Below are positions 50,966 through 59,227 of a DNA stretch of 59,227 nucleotides, in pieces. This DNA comes from Mesorhizobium sp. Its GTDB lineage: Bacteria > Pseudomonadota > Alphaproteobacteria > Rhizobiales > Rhizobiaceae. Each line of letters begins with the position of its first letter. The stretch's first letter is position 1. The position numbers were made by a program, and so were the translations under genes. The stretch lies in NCBI GenBank assembly GCA_004020365.1, contig SAQR01000044.1:1-59227 (forward strand), in the 5' to 3' direction. Under the pieces are notes generated by a model. That model saw only the letters and a list, made by a program, of their open reading frames with translations. It did not search any database and was not told where the DNA came from.

Positions 50966-51850
50966 TCATGCCTTTTCCAGCACGACCGGAACGACGTCGA
51001 CAGCCTGCTCGCCGACCTGTCCGCCCGTCGTCTTCAGGACGCCGACGATCGGCGCTACATCCGAATAGTCGCGGCCGTGGCCGACGGTGATGTGGTCGTT
51101 GCTTGCCCGCATGCCGTTGGTCGGATCGAATTCCTGCCATCCGGTGTCGCGCCCGCACCACACCTTGACCCAGGCATGCATGGCGTCGGCCCCTTCCAGT
51201 CGCGGTTTTCCGCGCGGCGGAATGGTGCGCAGAAAGCCGCTGACATAGCCGGCGGGGATGCCGAGGCCGCGCAGGCCGGCGATCATGATGTGCGAAAAAT
51301 CCTGGCAGACGCCCCGCTTCAGGCTGAAAGCATCGCTCGCCCGGGTCTGCACCGTGGTCGCCTCGCCATCGTAGGTGAAATCGCGATGAATGCGGTTGCA
51401 CAGGTCCATGGCGGTGCCGACGACAGAACTGCCGGCACTGCTCCGCGCATACGACGTGATATCAGCATCGACGCCGGCATGGTCGCTGGCGGCCAGAAAG
51501 TGATGCGGCGTATAGGGCGACAGCGACCGCACCGCTTCGAGTTGCTCCCGCAGCCGGCGAATGTCGGGCGACATGTCAAGCCCGGGTTCCGGCCGCGAGA
51601 CGGCGACGCGCGAGCTCATCCTGATGTCGAGCGCATCATGGGCATCGCGAAAGGCGATCGAGGTGACATTGTTGCCGAAGAAATCGGAAAAGTCGGAGCG
51701 TTCGCTCGGCGCCGGCGCGAAGGACAGCGAAGCGGCGATCACGCGCTGCACGCCCGATATCGTCGGCGGCAGCACGCGCACCTGATGGCGGCCGCCGCCG
51801 GCTGCAGCATCATAATCGTAACGCAGGTTGAGCCTGATGTCGTAGAGCAT
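50966..51850 (-). CDS. Transglutaminase-like protease domain protein
   Basis: This 294-residue protein has an N-terminal beta-sandwich (MLYDIRLNLRYDYD, about 1-130) and a transglutaminase core. The catalytic cysteine lies in KRGVCQDFSHIMIAGLRGLG (about 191), the histidine in MHAWVKVW (about 229) and the aspartate in FDPTNGM (about 244). It is the last gene of a three-gene cluster with the ATP-grasp/alpha-E protein and the DUF2126 protein. The cluster is predicted to form and hydrolyse peptide or isopeptide bonds in a small peptide, which comparative genomics has proposed but I do not recall proven. Confidence 0.93.
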   Translation of the reverse strand: MLYDIRLNLRYDYDAAAGGGRHQVRVLPPTISGVQRVIAASLSFAPAPSERSDFSDFFGNNVTSIAFRDAHDALDIRMSSRVAVSRPEPGLDMSPDIRRLREQLEAVRSLSPYTPHHFLAASDHAGVDADITSYARSSAGSSVVGTAMDLCNRIHRDFTYDGEATTVQTRASDAFSLKRGVCQDFSHIMIAGLRGLGIPAGYVSGFLRTIPPRGKPRLEGADAMHAWVKVWCGRDTGWQEFDPTNGMRASNDHITVGHGRDYSDVAPIVGVLKTTGGQVGEQAVDVVPVVLEKA

Positions 51851-51890
51851 GCCAGCCTTTATCCGAACCAGCCCTTACCCGAAATGGGCC

Positions 51891-54296
51891 TTATCCGAAA
51901 TAGGCCTTGGCGAGGCTGTTATAGAGGCCGCCGATCTCGCTGGCGAGATCGTCCAGGGCCTTCGCCGTCATGTCCGACGGCTCCTTGATGGCGATCGCCG
52001 TGTTGAGCTGCAGTATCTCTTTCGCCGCCGGCGACATATGCCCCTCGCCGCCGATAGACGGCAACAGCGCGATTTCGGCCTTCAGCCGCTCGAGCTGGAA
52101 CAGGATGGAGCGCGGATTGAGCGGATCGAGCACCAGGAGGTCGACCACTGTGCGCCGGCCGGCCTGCACCGGATACTGCCGCCGGTGGGTCATCACGCTG
52201 TCGCCGATCTCCAGCATCATGTCAAGCGCGCCTTCGGGCGCCGCAGCCCTGGTCAGCCGGGCGAGCGTGCGGGCGATCTGGATGCCGCGTTCCAACCGCC
52301 GGCCGATCTCCAGGAAGCGCCAGCCGGTGAAGCGGTACATATTCTCATGCAGCAGGCCGGAAAACCCGGCGAGCTTGCGCAGGATGACCGTCATCGCCCG
52401 CGTCGCGTCATCGCCCGGCGCCACCGTTGTCGCGAATTGATGGATGGTCTTCGAAAGATCGTTCAGCGCCAGCCAGCCGTCGGGCGAGAAGCGGTCGCGG
52501 ATCTGTCCAGCACTGGAGACGGCGCTGTCCAGCGTGCCGATCAGCCCCGGCGGGATCGCCGCCGCGACGTCGATGCCGAACGGTTCGAGATGGTCTCTGA
52601 TATCGGCAAGCAAGGGCATGTCCGGGTCGGAGGCCTCGGCCAGCCGCACGTGATAGGCGCGCAGGATGCGCACCGTGTCTTCCGATCGCTCGATATAGCG
52701 GCCGAGCCATGTCAGGTTTTCCGCAGCGCGGCTGGGCAGGCTGCCAAGTGAGGTGCGGGTGAAGCTGTCATGTTCCTGCGGCAGCAGCGTCTCGCGCTCC
52801 ACCGGCCTGTCGCTGACCACCCACACATCCGCAGCCTGGCCGCCGCGCTGCATGGCGATTGCCGTCGGGTCGAGCGAAAAGCCGATCCGGGCAAAACCGC
52901 CGGGCATCACCGTCCAGCCTTCCGGCGTTCGCGCCAGATGGACGCGCAGGGCTGCCGGCCGCGGCTCAAGCCGGCCGCCGACATGGACCGGCGTGGTCGA
53001 AAGCGTCACCGCTTCCTGTCCGACGAAGGCGCCGCCGTCCCGTTCGATCCGGGCTGTCAGTTCGGCCCTCTCTCCGGCAACCAGCGCCGAGCCCAGCCTG
53101 GTGCAATCGTCATCCTCGAAGGCAAGCCGCGTCGACAGCGCCGGGCCGATCACCATGCAGTCGAGGTTGGCCAGCACATGGTCACGATCCTTGTCCCGGC
53201 CGCACCACCATGTCGCGACGCTCGGCAAGAGAAGCTCCTCATTGCGCAATTCGCGCGAAATTTTTGGCAGGAAGGCGAACAGCGCCCGCGTTTCCATCAG
53301 CCCGGAGCCGAGCGCGTTGACGGCTGAAACGGCTCCCCGGCGGATCGCCTCGACCAACCCTGGCGTGCCGATCTGCGAATCCGGCCGCAACTCCAGCGGA
53401 TCGGCGAAGGCGGCGTCGAGCCGTCGCCACAGCACGCTGACCGGCGCCAGGCCGGAAACCGTGCGCACCATCAATCGACCGCCGGAGACGGTCAGATCCT
53501 CGCCTTCGAGCAGCATGATGCCGAGATAGCGGGCGATATAGGCATGCTCGTAATAGGTTTCGTTGAGCGGTCCCGGCGTCAGGATGGCGACACGGCCGCC
53601 TGATGCCTTGGCCATGCCGTTCAGCGCATCGCGAAAGCGACGGAAGAAGCCGGCAAGGCGGTGCACATGCATCTCGCCATAAATGTCGGACAGCGCACGC
53701 GTGGTGGCGACGCGGTTTTCCAGCGCAAAGCCAGCGCCTGACGGCGCCTGCGTGCGGTCGCCCAGCACCCACCAGCGGCCATCCGGGCCGCGGCCGAGCT
53801 CGAAGGCGCAAAAATGCAGGAAATGGCCGCTGGCCGGTCTGGTGCCGACGACGGGGCGCAAATATTCCGGGCTGGCGGCGATCAGCCCTGCGGGCAGGAT
53901 GCCTTTCTCGACCAGGCGGTTCGGCCCGTAGATATCGGCGATCGTTTCCTCGAACAGTTCGGCCCGCTGGACCAGGCCGGCACTGATGGCGGCCCATTCC
54001 TGCTCCTCTATCAACAGAGGCACATGCGCCAGCGGCCATTCGCGCTCATTGGCGCCGGCCTTGTCGTAGACCCGGTAATAGACGCCGGCGTCGCGCAGAT
54101 ACTGGTCGGCGCGGGCGAAGCGCTGGGCGAGCTCTTCAGGCCCCAGTTGTTCCAGCGCCTCGATGAACTCCTTCCAGACCGGACGGGGATTGCCTGATGC
54201 GTCGACCATCTCGTCGACGACGCCTTCGATCGCCTGGTAGTGCTCCAGCAAATTATGCCGCCTGCCGCGTATTTCCTGATGATTCCCCTTTGCCAT
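51891..54296 (-). CDS. Circularly permuted ATP-grasp plus alpha-E domain fusion
   Basis: This 801-residue protein fuses two domains often encoded separately. Residues 1-480 are a type 2 circularly permuted ATP-grasp (PLLIEEQEWAAISAGLVQRA, RVAILTPGPLNETYYEHAYI in part and VDGWLMLRT-like GGRLMVRTVSGLAPVSVLWR). Residues 485-801 form the helical alpha-E domain, with SRAAENLTWLGRYIERSED and GWRFLEIGRRLERGIQIART as landmarks. The ATP-grasp would ligate an amine to a carboxylate. It lies between, and 7 and 40 bases from, its two cluster partners. The function is a predicted peptide ligase. Confidence 0.93.
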   Translation of the reverse strand: MAKGNHQEIRGRRHNLLEHYQAIEGVVDEMVDASGNPRPVWKEFIEALEQLGPEELAQRFARADQYLRDAGVYYRVYDKAGANEREWPLAHVPLLIEEQEWAAISAGLVQRAELFEETIADIYGPNRLVEKGILPAGLIAASPEYLRPVVGTRPASGHFLHFCAFELGRGPDGRWWVLGDRTQAPSGAGFALENRVATTRALSDIYGEMHVHRLAGFFRRFRDALNGMAKASGGRVAILTPGPLNETYYEHAYIARYLGIMLLEGEDLTVSGGRLMVRTVSGLAPVSVLWRRLDAAFADPLELRPDSQIGTPGLVEAIRRGAVSAVNALGSGLMETRALFAFLPKISRELRNEELLLPSVATWWCGRDKDRDHVLANLDCMVIGPALSTRLAFEDDDCTRLGSALVAGERAELTARIERDGGAFVGQEAVTLSTTPVHVGGRLEPRPAALRVHLARTPEGWTVMPGGFARIGFSLDPTAIAMQRGGQAADVWVVSDRPVERETLLPQEHDSFTRTSLGSLPSRAAENLTWLGRYIERSEDTVRILRAYHVRLAEASDPDMPLLADIRDHLEPFGIDVAAAIPPGLIGTLDSAVSSAGQIRDRFSPDGWLALNDLSKTIHQFATTVAPGDDATRAMTVILRKLAGFSGLLHENMYRFTGWRFLEIGRRLERGIQIARTLARLTRAAAPEGALDMMLEIGDSVMTHRRQYPVQAGRRTVVDLLVLDPLNPRSILFQLERLKAEIALLPSIGGEGHMSPAAKEILQLNTAIAIKEPSDMTAKALDDLASEIGGLYNSLAKAYFG

Positions 54297-54302
54297 CGTC
54301 GA

Positions 54303-57300
54303 TCAGAGTCTTGCAGGCCGCCGCAGGTCAAGGGTCATCGGGAAATCTTCAGAGGCTTGTTCGTCGCGCAGCACGTAGGCGGACGGCGTGTGACCACGCG
54401 GCTCGAAGCGGGCGAGCCGTCGCGCCTCCGCTTCGTTGCCGTTGACCGGAAAAGTGTCGTAGCTGCGCCCGCCGGGATGCGCGACATGATAGACGCAGCC
54501 GCCGACCGCCCGGCCCGACCAACGATCGTAAATGTCGAAGACCAGTGGCGTGTTGACCGGCAGTGCTGGATGCAGGCCAGATGACGGCTGCCAGGCCTTG
54601 AAGCGGACGCCCGCCACCGCGATTTCTCTGGTGTCGGTCACCTTCATCGGCACGATGCGGCCGTTGCAGACGACGGCGTGACGCTCCGGGTTGAGCCCTT
54701 CGGTCTTCACCTGCAGCCGCTCGACCGAGGAATCGACGAAGCGCACGGTGCCGCCGATGGCGCCCTGCTCGCCCATGACATGCCACGGCTCCAGCGCCTG
54801 CCGCAGCTCCAGCTTGATGCCGGCATGCTGGACCGCGCCGCAGAACGGGAAGCGGAATTCAAGCTGCGCGTCGAACCATTCGGGACGGAACTCGAAGCCG
54901 TTCAGCTTGAGGTCGTCCAGCACGTCGAGAAAGTCGGCCCAGACATAGTGCGGCAGCATGAAACGGTCATGCAGCGACGTGCCCCAGCGCACGAAGCGGC
55001 CATCGAGCGGGTTCTTCCAGGCGCGGGCGATGATGGCGCGCACCAGCAATTGCTGCGCCAGGCTCATGCGCGCATTGGGCGGCATCTCGAAACCGCGGAA
55101 CTCGACCAGCCCCAGCCGGCCGGTCGGGCCGTCCGGCGAAAACAGCTTGTCGATGCAGATTTCCGAACGATGCGTATTCCCCGTGACGTCGGTCAGAAGA
55201 TTGCGGAACAGCCGGTCGACCAGCCACGGCAGCGGTGAATTGCCACTGTCCGGATGCGGCACCTGCGCCATCGCGATTTCGAGCTCGTACAGCGAATCGT
55301 GGCGCGCCTCGTCGAAGCGCGGCGCCTGGCTGGTCGGACCGATGAACAGGCCGGAGAACAGATAGGACAGCGACGGACGCCGCTGCCATTGCAGCACCAG
55401 GCTCTTCAGCAAATCGGGGCGGCGCAGGAACGGACTGTCGTTGGGTGTTGCGCCACCGACGACGACATGATTGCCGCCGCCGGTGCCGGTATGACGGCCG
55501 TCGATCATGAACTTGTCGGCGCCGAGCCGCGTCTGCCGCGCCTCCTCGTAGATTGCTGTGGTCGTCGCCACGCAGTCCTGCCAGTTCGCGGCCGGATGGA
55601 TGTTCACTTCGATGACGCCGGGATCGGGAGCCACACGGATGACGTTGAGGCGCGGATCGTGCGGCGGGCCGTAGCCCTCGATATGCACCGGCAGGCCAAT
55701 AGCCTTTGCCGCGTTCTCGGCCGCCGCGACAAGTTCGAGGTAATCTTCCAGCGCCTCGACCGGCGGCATGAACACACAAAGCCGTCCGTCGCGCGGCTCG
55801 ACCGACAGCGCGGTGCGCACCGCGCCGCCGATCTCGGTGATCTCCTGTTCGATACGGTCCTGCTGGCCGGTCGCTGCCGTGAAGGACACTGCCTGCTGAC
55901 GGCGCGCCATTTCGTCAGCGCCTTCAAGTTCGGCCGGGGCAGCCTCCGGTAAAAGAGCGGCCTCAGGCAAAATTGCCTCGCGCGCCGGCAATGGTCCGCG
56001 CGGCAGCGATGGGTCGACCGGCACGATATAGGGGAACTGCGCCGGCGGCACATGGGGCAGCGTGCCGAGCGGCAGGCGGTAGCCGACCGGTGAATCGCCC
56101 GGCACCAGAAACAGCCTGCCGCGCCGCGTCTTCCATCTCTCCGAACGCCAGCGCGGTCCCGACGCCTGGCTGTTCCAGCGCTGGACAGGCAGCACATAGC
56201 CCGACGGCTTGGTCAGGCCGCGTTCGAACACCCGCGCCATGCGGCTGCGCTCCTCGGGGTCGTCCAGCTTCGAATTGGACGGATCGACATTGTCGGGCAG
56301 CTTGCCTTCCTTGAGCAGCCACTCGGCCGGGTCCTCATAGGCTTCACTGACCATGGTGTTGTCGATGCCGAGTTCATCGGCGATCGCCGTCAGCAGGCTT
56401 TCGGCTTGCTTCGGCCCCACTTCTGCTTCGCCTGCTTCATTCGCTTCACTGTTTTCCCGTGCGATCAGCGACGCATCGCTCCACACCGGCTCGCCGTCGG
56501 CGCGCCAGTACAGCGAGAAGGTCCAGCGCGGCAGGCTTTCGCCCGGATACCACTTGCCCTGCCCGTAGTGCAGGAAGCCGCCGGGCGCGAAACGCTCACG
56601 CAGCCGGCGGATCAGCGCATCGGCCTTTTCGCGTTTTGTCGGGCCGACGGCGGCGGTGTTCCACTCCTCCGCCTCGAAATCGTCGATCGACACGAAGGTT
56701 GGCTCGCCACCCATGGTCAGCCGCACGTCCCCGGCCTCGAGCGCGGCGTCGACCTGGCTGCCGAGCGCATCGAGCGCCTGCCAGCTTTCGTCGGAGAACG
56801 GCTTGGTGATGCGCGGGTGCTCGGCGATGCGGTCGACCCGCATGTCGAAGCCGAACTCGACATTGGCGAAGCTGGCCATGCCGGAAATCGGCGCGGCGTT
56901 GCGGAAATGCGGCGTGGCCGCCAGCGGCACATGGCTTTCGCCGGTGAGCAGGCCGGAGGTCGGGTCGAAGCCGATCCAGCCGGCGCCGGGAAGATAGACC
57001 TCGCACCAGGCATGGAGATCGGTGAAGTCGATCGCCGTGCCAGGCGGTCCGTCAAGCGCGACGAGGTCGGGCTTCAACTGGATCAGGTAGCCGGAGACGA
57101 AGCGCGCGGCGATGCCGAGGTTCCTCAGGATCTGCACCAGCAGCCAACTGGTATCGCGGCACGAGCCTTTCCTGGCGGCCAGCGTTTCCTCCGGCGAAAA
57201 AACGCCGGTTTCCATGCGCACGATATAGGCGATCTCGCGCTGCAGCCGCGCATTGAGGTCGACGACGAAATTGACGGTGTTGGTTGGGTGGCGATCGATG

Positions 57301-57698
57301 GTTTGCAGGAACGCCGACAGCAGCGGTCCAGCCGGTTCCGGCGTCCGGTAGATGGCGAGATCGGCGCTGATCTCTTCCGGGTATTCGAACGGAATGATCT
57401 CGGCCGCCGGCTCGACGAAGAAATCGAATGGATTGTAGACCGTCATGTCGGCGACGAGGTCGACCTCGATCTTCAGTTCCGTCACCGGTTCCGGAAACAC
57501 GAAGCGCGCCAGGAAGTTGCCGTAGGGATCCTGCTGCAGATTGACGAAGTGGTTCGCCGGCCCGACCTTCAACGAATGGCTGAGCACCTTGGTGCGGGAA
57601 TGCGGCGCCGGCTGCAGCCTGATGACCTGCGGGCCGAGGACGACCGGCCGGTCATATTTGTAATGGGTCAGGTGGTAGACGGCTGCCAGAATTGCCAT
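54303..57698 (-). CDS. Transglutaminase-DUF2126 protein
   Basis: This 1131-residue protein begins [20 protein letters not shown], a bacterial transglutaminase N-terminal domain. The transglutaminase core lies at about 170-270 (catalytic cysteine in [20 protein letters not shown], histidine in [11 protein letters not shown], aspartate in GFDPTSGL). Residues from about 310 to 1131 form the DUF2126 region with [34 protein letters not shown] and [19 protein letters not shown], a glutamine-synthetase-like or amidoligase fold in some proposals. It is the first gene of the cluster and probably works with the ATP-grasp and second transglutaminase. Its product is unknown. Confidence 0.93.
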   Translation of the reverse strand: MAILAAVYHLTHYKYDRPVVLGPQVIRLQPAPHSRTKVLSHSLKVGPANHFVNLQQDPYGNFLARFVFPEPVTELKIEVDLVADMTVYNPFDFFVEPAAEIIPFEYPEEISADLAIYRTPEPAGPLLSAFLQTIDRHPTNTVNFVVDLNARLQREIAYIVRMETGVFSPEETLAARKGSCRDTSWLLVQILRNLGIAARFVSGYLIQLKPDLVALDGPPGTAIDFTDLHAWCEVYLPGAGWIGFDPTSGLLTGESHVPLAATPHFRNAAPISGMASFANVEFGFDMRVDRIAEHPRITKPFSDESWQALDALGSQVDAALEAGDVRLTMGGEPTFVSIDDFEAEEWNTAAVGPTKREKADALIRRLRERFAPGGFLHYGQGKWYPGESLPRWTFSLYWRADGEPVWSDASLIARENSEANEAGEAEVGPKQAESLLTAIADELGIDNTMVSEAYEDPAEWLLKEGKLPDNVDPSNSKLDDPEERSRMARVFERGLTKPSGYVLPVQRWNSQASGPRWRSERWKTRRGRLFLVPGDSPVGYRLPLGTLPHVPPAQFPYIVPVDPSLPRGPLPAREAILPEAALLPEAAPAELEGADEMARRQQAVSFTAATGQQDRIEQEITEIGGAVRTALSVEPRDGRLCVFMPPVEALEDYLELVAAAENAAKAIGLPVHIEGYGPPHDPRLNVIRVAPDPGVIEVNIHPAANWQDCVATTTAIYEEARQTRLGADKFMIDGRHTGTGGGNHVVVGGATPNDSPFLRRPDLLKSLVLQWQRRPSLSYLFSGLFIGPTSQAPRFDEARHDSLYELEIAMAQVPHPDSGNSPLPWLVDRLFRNLLTDVTGNTHRSEICIDKLFSPDGPTGRLGLVEFRGFEMPPNARMSLAQQLLVRAIIARAWKNPLDGRFVRWGTSLHDRFMLPHYVWADFLDVLDDLKLNGFEFRPEWFDAQLEFRFPFCGAVQHAGIKLELRQALEPWHVMGEQGAIGGTVRFVDSSVERLQVKTEGLNPERHAVVCNGRIVPMKVTDTREIAVAGVRFKAWQPSSGLHPALPVNTPLVFDIYDRWSGRAVGGCVYHVAHPGGRSYDTFPVNGNEAEARRLARFEPRGHTPSAYVLRDEQASEDFPMTLDLRRPARL

Positions 57699-57820
57699 GG
57701 GGCCTCGAAAGTCGGCGTTTCAAAACGAATTCGCCGAACCCTGACACAAATGCTGGCCATTCTCCAAGCAGAGATGTTGCGCTGCATCTAATTTAAGCAG
57801 CGTTGCCGCCTAGGCGTCGC

Positions 57821-59011
57821 TTAGAAAAACGCCTGCAGTCCGGTCTGCGCCCGTCCGAGGATCAGCGCATGCACGTCATGCGTGCCCTCATAGGTGTTGA
57901 CCGTTTCCAGGTTCTGCGCGTGGCGCATGACGTGGTAGCCGATCTGGATGCCGTTGCCGCCATGCATGTCACGGGCCTGGCGGGCAATGTCGAGCGCCTT
58001 GCCGCAATTGTTGCGCTTGACGAGCGAGATCATCTCCGGCGCCATCTTGCCCTCATCCATCAGCCGCCCGACCCGCAGGCTGCCCTGCAACCCCAGCGCG
58101 ATCTCGGTCTGCATGTCGGCGAGCTTCTTCTGGAACAGCTGCGTGCCGGCCAGCGGCTTGCCGAACTGCTTGCGGTCGAGGCCGTATTGGCGAGCCCGCT
58201 GCCAGCAATCTTCCGCCGCGCCCATCGCCCCCCAGGAGATGCCGTAGCGCGCCCGGTTGAGGCAGCCGAACGGCCCCTTCAAGCCGGAAACATTGGGCAG
58301 CAACGCATCTTCGCCGACCTCGACGCCTTCCATCACCACTTCGCCGGTGATCGACGCGCGCAGACTGAGTTTGCCGTCGATCTTTGGCGCCGACAGCCCC
58401 TTCATGCCTTTTTCCAGCACGAAGCCGCGGATCTCGTTGTCATGCGCAGCCGACTTCGCCCAGACGACGAACACGTCGGCGATCGGCGCGTTGGAGATCC
58501 ACATTTTCGTGCCGGAGATCCTGTAGCCGCTCGCCGTCTTCTCGGCCCGCGTCTTCATGCCGCCGGGGTCGGAACCGGCATCCGGCTCGGTCAGGCCGAA
58601 GCAGCCGATCCATTCGCCTGACGCCAGCTTCGGCAGGTATTTTTTGCGCTGCGCCTCCGAGCCATAGGCATGAATCGGAAACATCACGAGCGACGACTGC
58701 ACGCTCATCATCGAGCGATAGCCCGAATCGATACGCTCGACTTCGCGCGCCACCAGGCCATAGGTGACGTAGTTGGCGCCGAGCCCGCCATATTCTTCCG
58801 GAATGGTGATGCCGAGCAGCCCAACCTCGCCCATCTCGCGAAAGATCCCGGCATCGGTCTTTTCCTCGAGATAGGCTTCCTCGATCCTGGGAGCGAGCTT
58901 GTCGGCAGCGAATGCCGCTGCGCCATCGCGCACCATCCGCTCGTCTTCCGACAGCTGGTCCTCGATCAGGAAAGGATCATCCCAGACGAATGCATTCTTG
59001 TCGGCGGCCAT
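57821..59011 (-). CDS. gcdH: Acyl-CoA dehydrogenase, glutaryl-CoA dehydrogenase type
   Basis: ATG 59011 follows GGAGAG and gives 396 residues; GTG 59032 is open but that ribosome-binding site would lie inside it. The acyl-CoA dehydrogenase order is complete: [35 protein letters not shown] (FAD-binding), [32 protein letters not shown] and the catalytic glutamate in [20 protein letters not shown] (about 374). The TYEGTHDV form and SVQSSLVM region match glutaryl-CoA dehydrogenase, which turns glutaryl-CoA into crotonyl-CoA in lysine and tryptophan catabolism. Isovaleryl-type enzymes are excluded by the catalytic position, but subtype is best checked by tree. Confidence 0.92.
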   Translation of the reverse strand: MAADKNAFVWDDPFLIEDQLSEDERMVRDGAAAFAADKLAPRIEEAYLEEKTDAGIFREMGEVGLLGITIPEEYGGLGANYVTYGLVAREVERIDSGYRSMMSVQSSLVMFPIHAYGSEAQRKKYLPKLASGEWIGCFGLTEPDAGSDPGGMKTRAEKTASGYRISGTKMWISNAPIADVFVVWAKSAAHDNEIRGFVLEKGMKGLSAPKIDGKLSLRASITGEVVMEGVEVGEDALLPNVSGLKGPFGCLNRARYGISWGAMGAAEDCWQRARQYGLDRKQFGKPLAGTQLFQKKLADMQTEIALGLQGSLRVGRLMDEGKMAPEMISLVKRNNCGKALDIARQARDMHGGNGIQIGYHVMRHAQNLETVNTYEGTHDVHALILGRAQTGLQAFF

Positions 59012-59181
59012 GGCTCTCGCTCTCCAGATCACGAATTGCGCGGCTTATCGGCTTCCGGCTCGAAAAAATCAAACGAAATTGCTCCGCCATTCAAATGAGC
59101 GATAGTAACGGATCACCTCAGGTTGGCGCCGCCCCTCATTGCCCTGCCGGGCATTTCTCCCAGTATAGCGACCTATCGGAT

Positions 59182-59227
59182 TCACACATCGAGCGTGGCT
59201 CCGTACTTGATGGCGTGGAACTCTGCG
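59182..59227 (-). CDS. 3' end of a gene running in from the right edge
   Basis: The minus strand from the window edge reads AEFHAIKYGATLDV followed by TGA at 59184-59182. The codons are G/C-ending and the text is protein-like, so this is probably the C-terminus of a gene upstream of the dehydrogenase on the same strand. Only 14 residues are visible and no family can be named. The 170 bases between it and the dehydrogenase start contain no other gene. Confidence 0.45.
   Translation of the reverse strand, partial: AEFHAIKYGATLDV

Noticed and set aside
56406-57791. 461-codon plus-strand frame
   Set aside because: It is antisense to the DUF2126 protein gene and shows the Arg/Gly/Gln-rich composition of shadow frames.
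57780-57802. Hairpin CGCTGC/GCAGCG after the dehydrogenase gene end
   Set aside because: Only six base pairs with an 11-base loop and no T-run on the coding strand, so it was not called a terminator.

Overview
The window looks like chromosomal DNA of a rhizobial alphaproteobacterium, most likely Mesorhizobium or a close relative. It is GC-rich with G/C-ending codons. It carries the palindromic intergenic repeat family typical of Rhizobiales (6214-6404), a fused glycosyltransferase/methyltransferase/deacetylase protein, a sigma factor of the DUF6596 type beside a YCII protein, and the transglutaminase / circularly permuted ATP-grasp / alpha-E cluster. The genus is inferred from gene content and is not proven. 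No rRNA, tRNA, CRISPR array or replication origin was found.

Layout. (1) 1-2627: a plastic left edge with a truncated frame, a frameshifted 2H phosphoesterase pseudogene, a solitary long-form serine resolvase with repeat-rich upstream DNA, and a small conserved-looking gene. (2) 2628-7079: three glycosyltransferases in one tight operon, a repeat element, and a convergent methyltransferase. (3) 7153-24719: a surface-polysaccharide and signalling cluster. It holds an ABC exporter with a degenerate ATPase, a stand-alone cyclic-nucleotide-binding protein, an MBL hydrolase, a deacetylase with a glycosyltransferase, a DUF3095 protein, a nucleotide-sugar dehydrogenase, a cyclase-like protein, and a complete peptide-type ABC transporter with a small methyltransferase. 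(4) 24803-32532: a zinc-ribbon cyclase, a membrane protein, a GNAT acetyltransferase, an unrecognised 461-residue protein and the 990-residue trifunctional protein. (5) 32533-33451 is a gene-poor, partly AT-rich stretch leading into (6) 33452-38772, a four-gene operon: a coiled-coil protein, a membrane-anchored OmpA-domain protein with four long internal repeats, a Ras-like GTPase and a class III cyclase. This is the most interesting system in the window. (7) 39023-50805: mostly housekeeping and accessory genes (DMT and ABC-2 transporters, SodC, TauE/SafE, AI-2E transporter, a candidate small RNA, aldehyde dehydrogenase, sigma factor/YCII pair, PIN toxin-antitoxin pair, topoisomerase IB). (8) 50966-59227: the transglutaminase/ATP-grasp cluster, a glutaryl-CoA-type dehydrogenase and the tail of one more gene.

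How the genes may work together. Two themes recur. One is envelope and polysaccharide chemistry: six glycosyltransferase domains, two deacetylase domains, several methyltransferases and a sugar dehydrogenase. The other is cyclic-nucleotide signalling: three class III cyclase-domain proteins, a related DUF3095 protein and one cyclic-nucleotide-binding protein. In the 33452-38772 operon the two themes may meet. A peptidoglycan-binding OmpA domain outside the membrane is joined to a cytoplasmic region that may contact the neighbouring GTPase, with a cyclase as the likely output. That functional reading is inference; domain identities and gene order come from the sequence.
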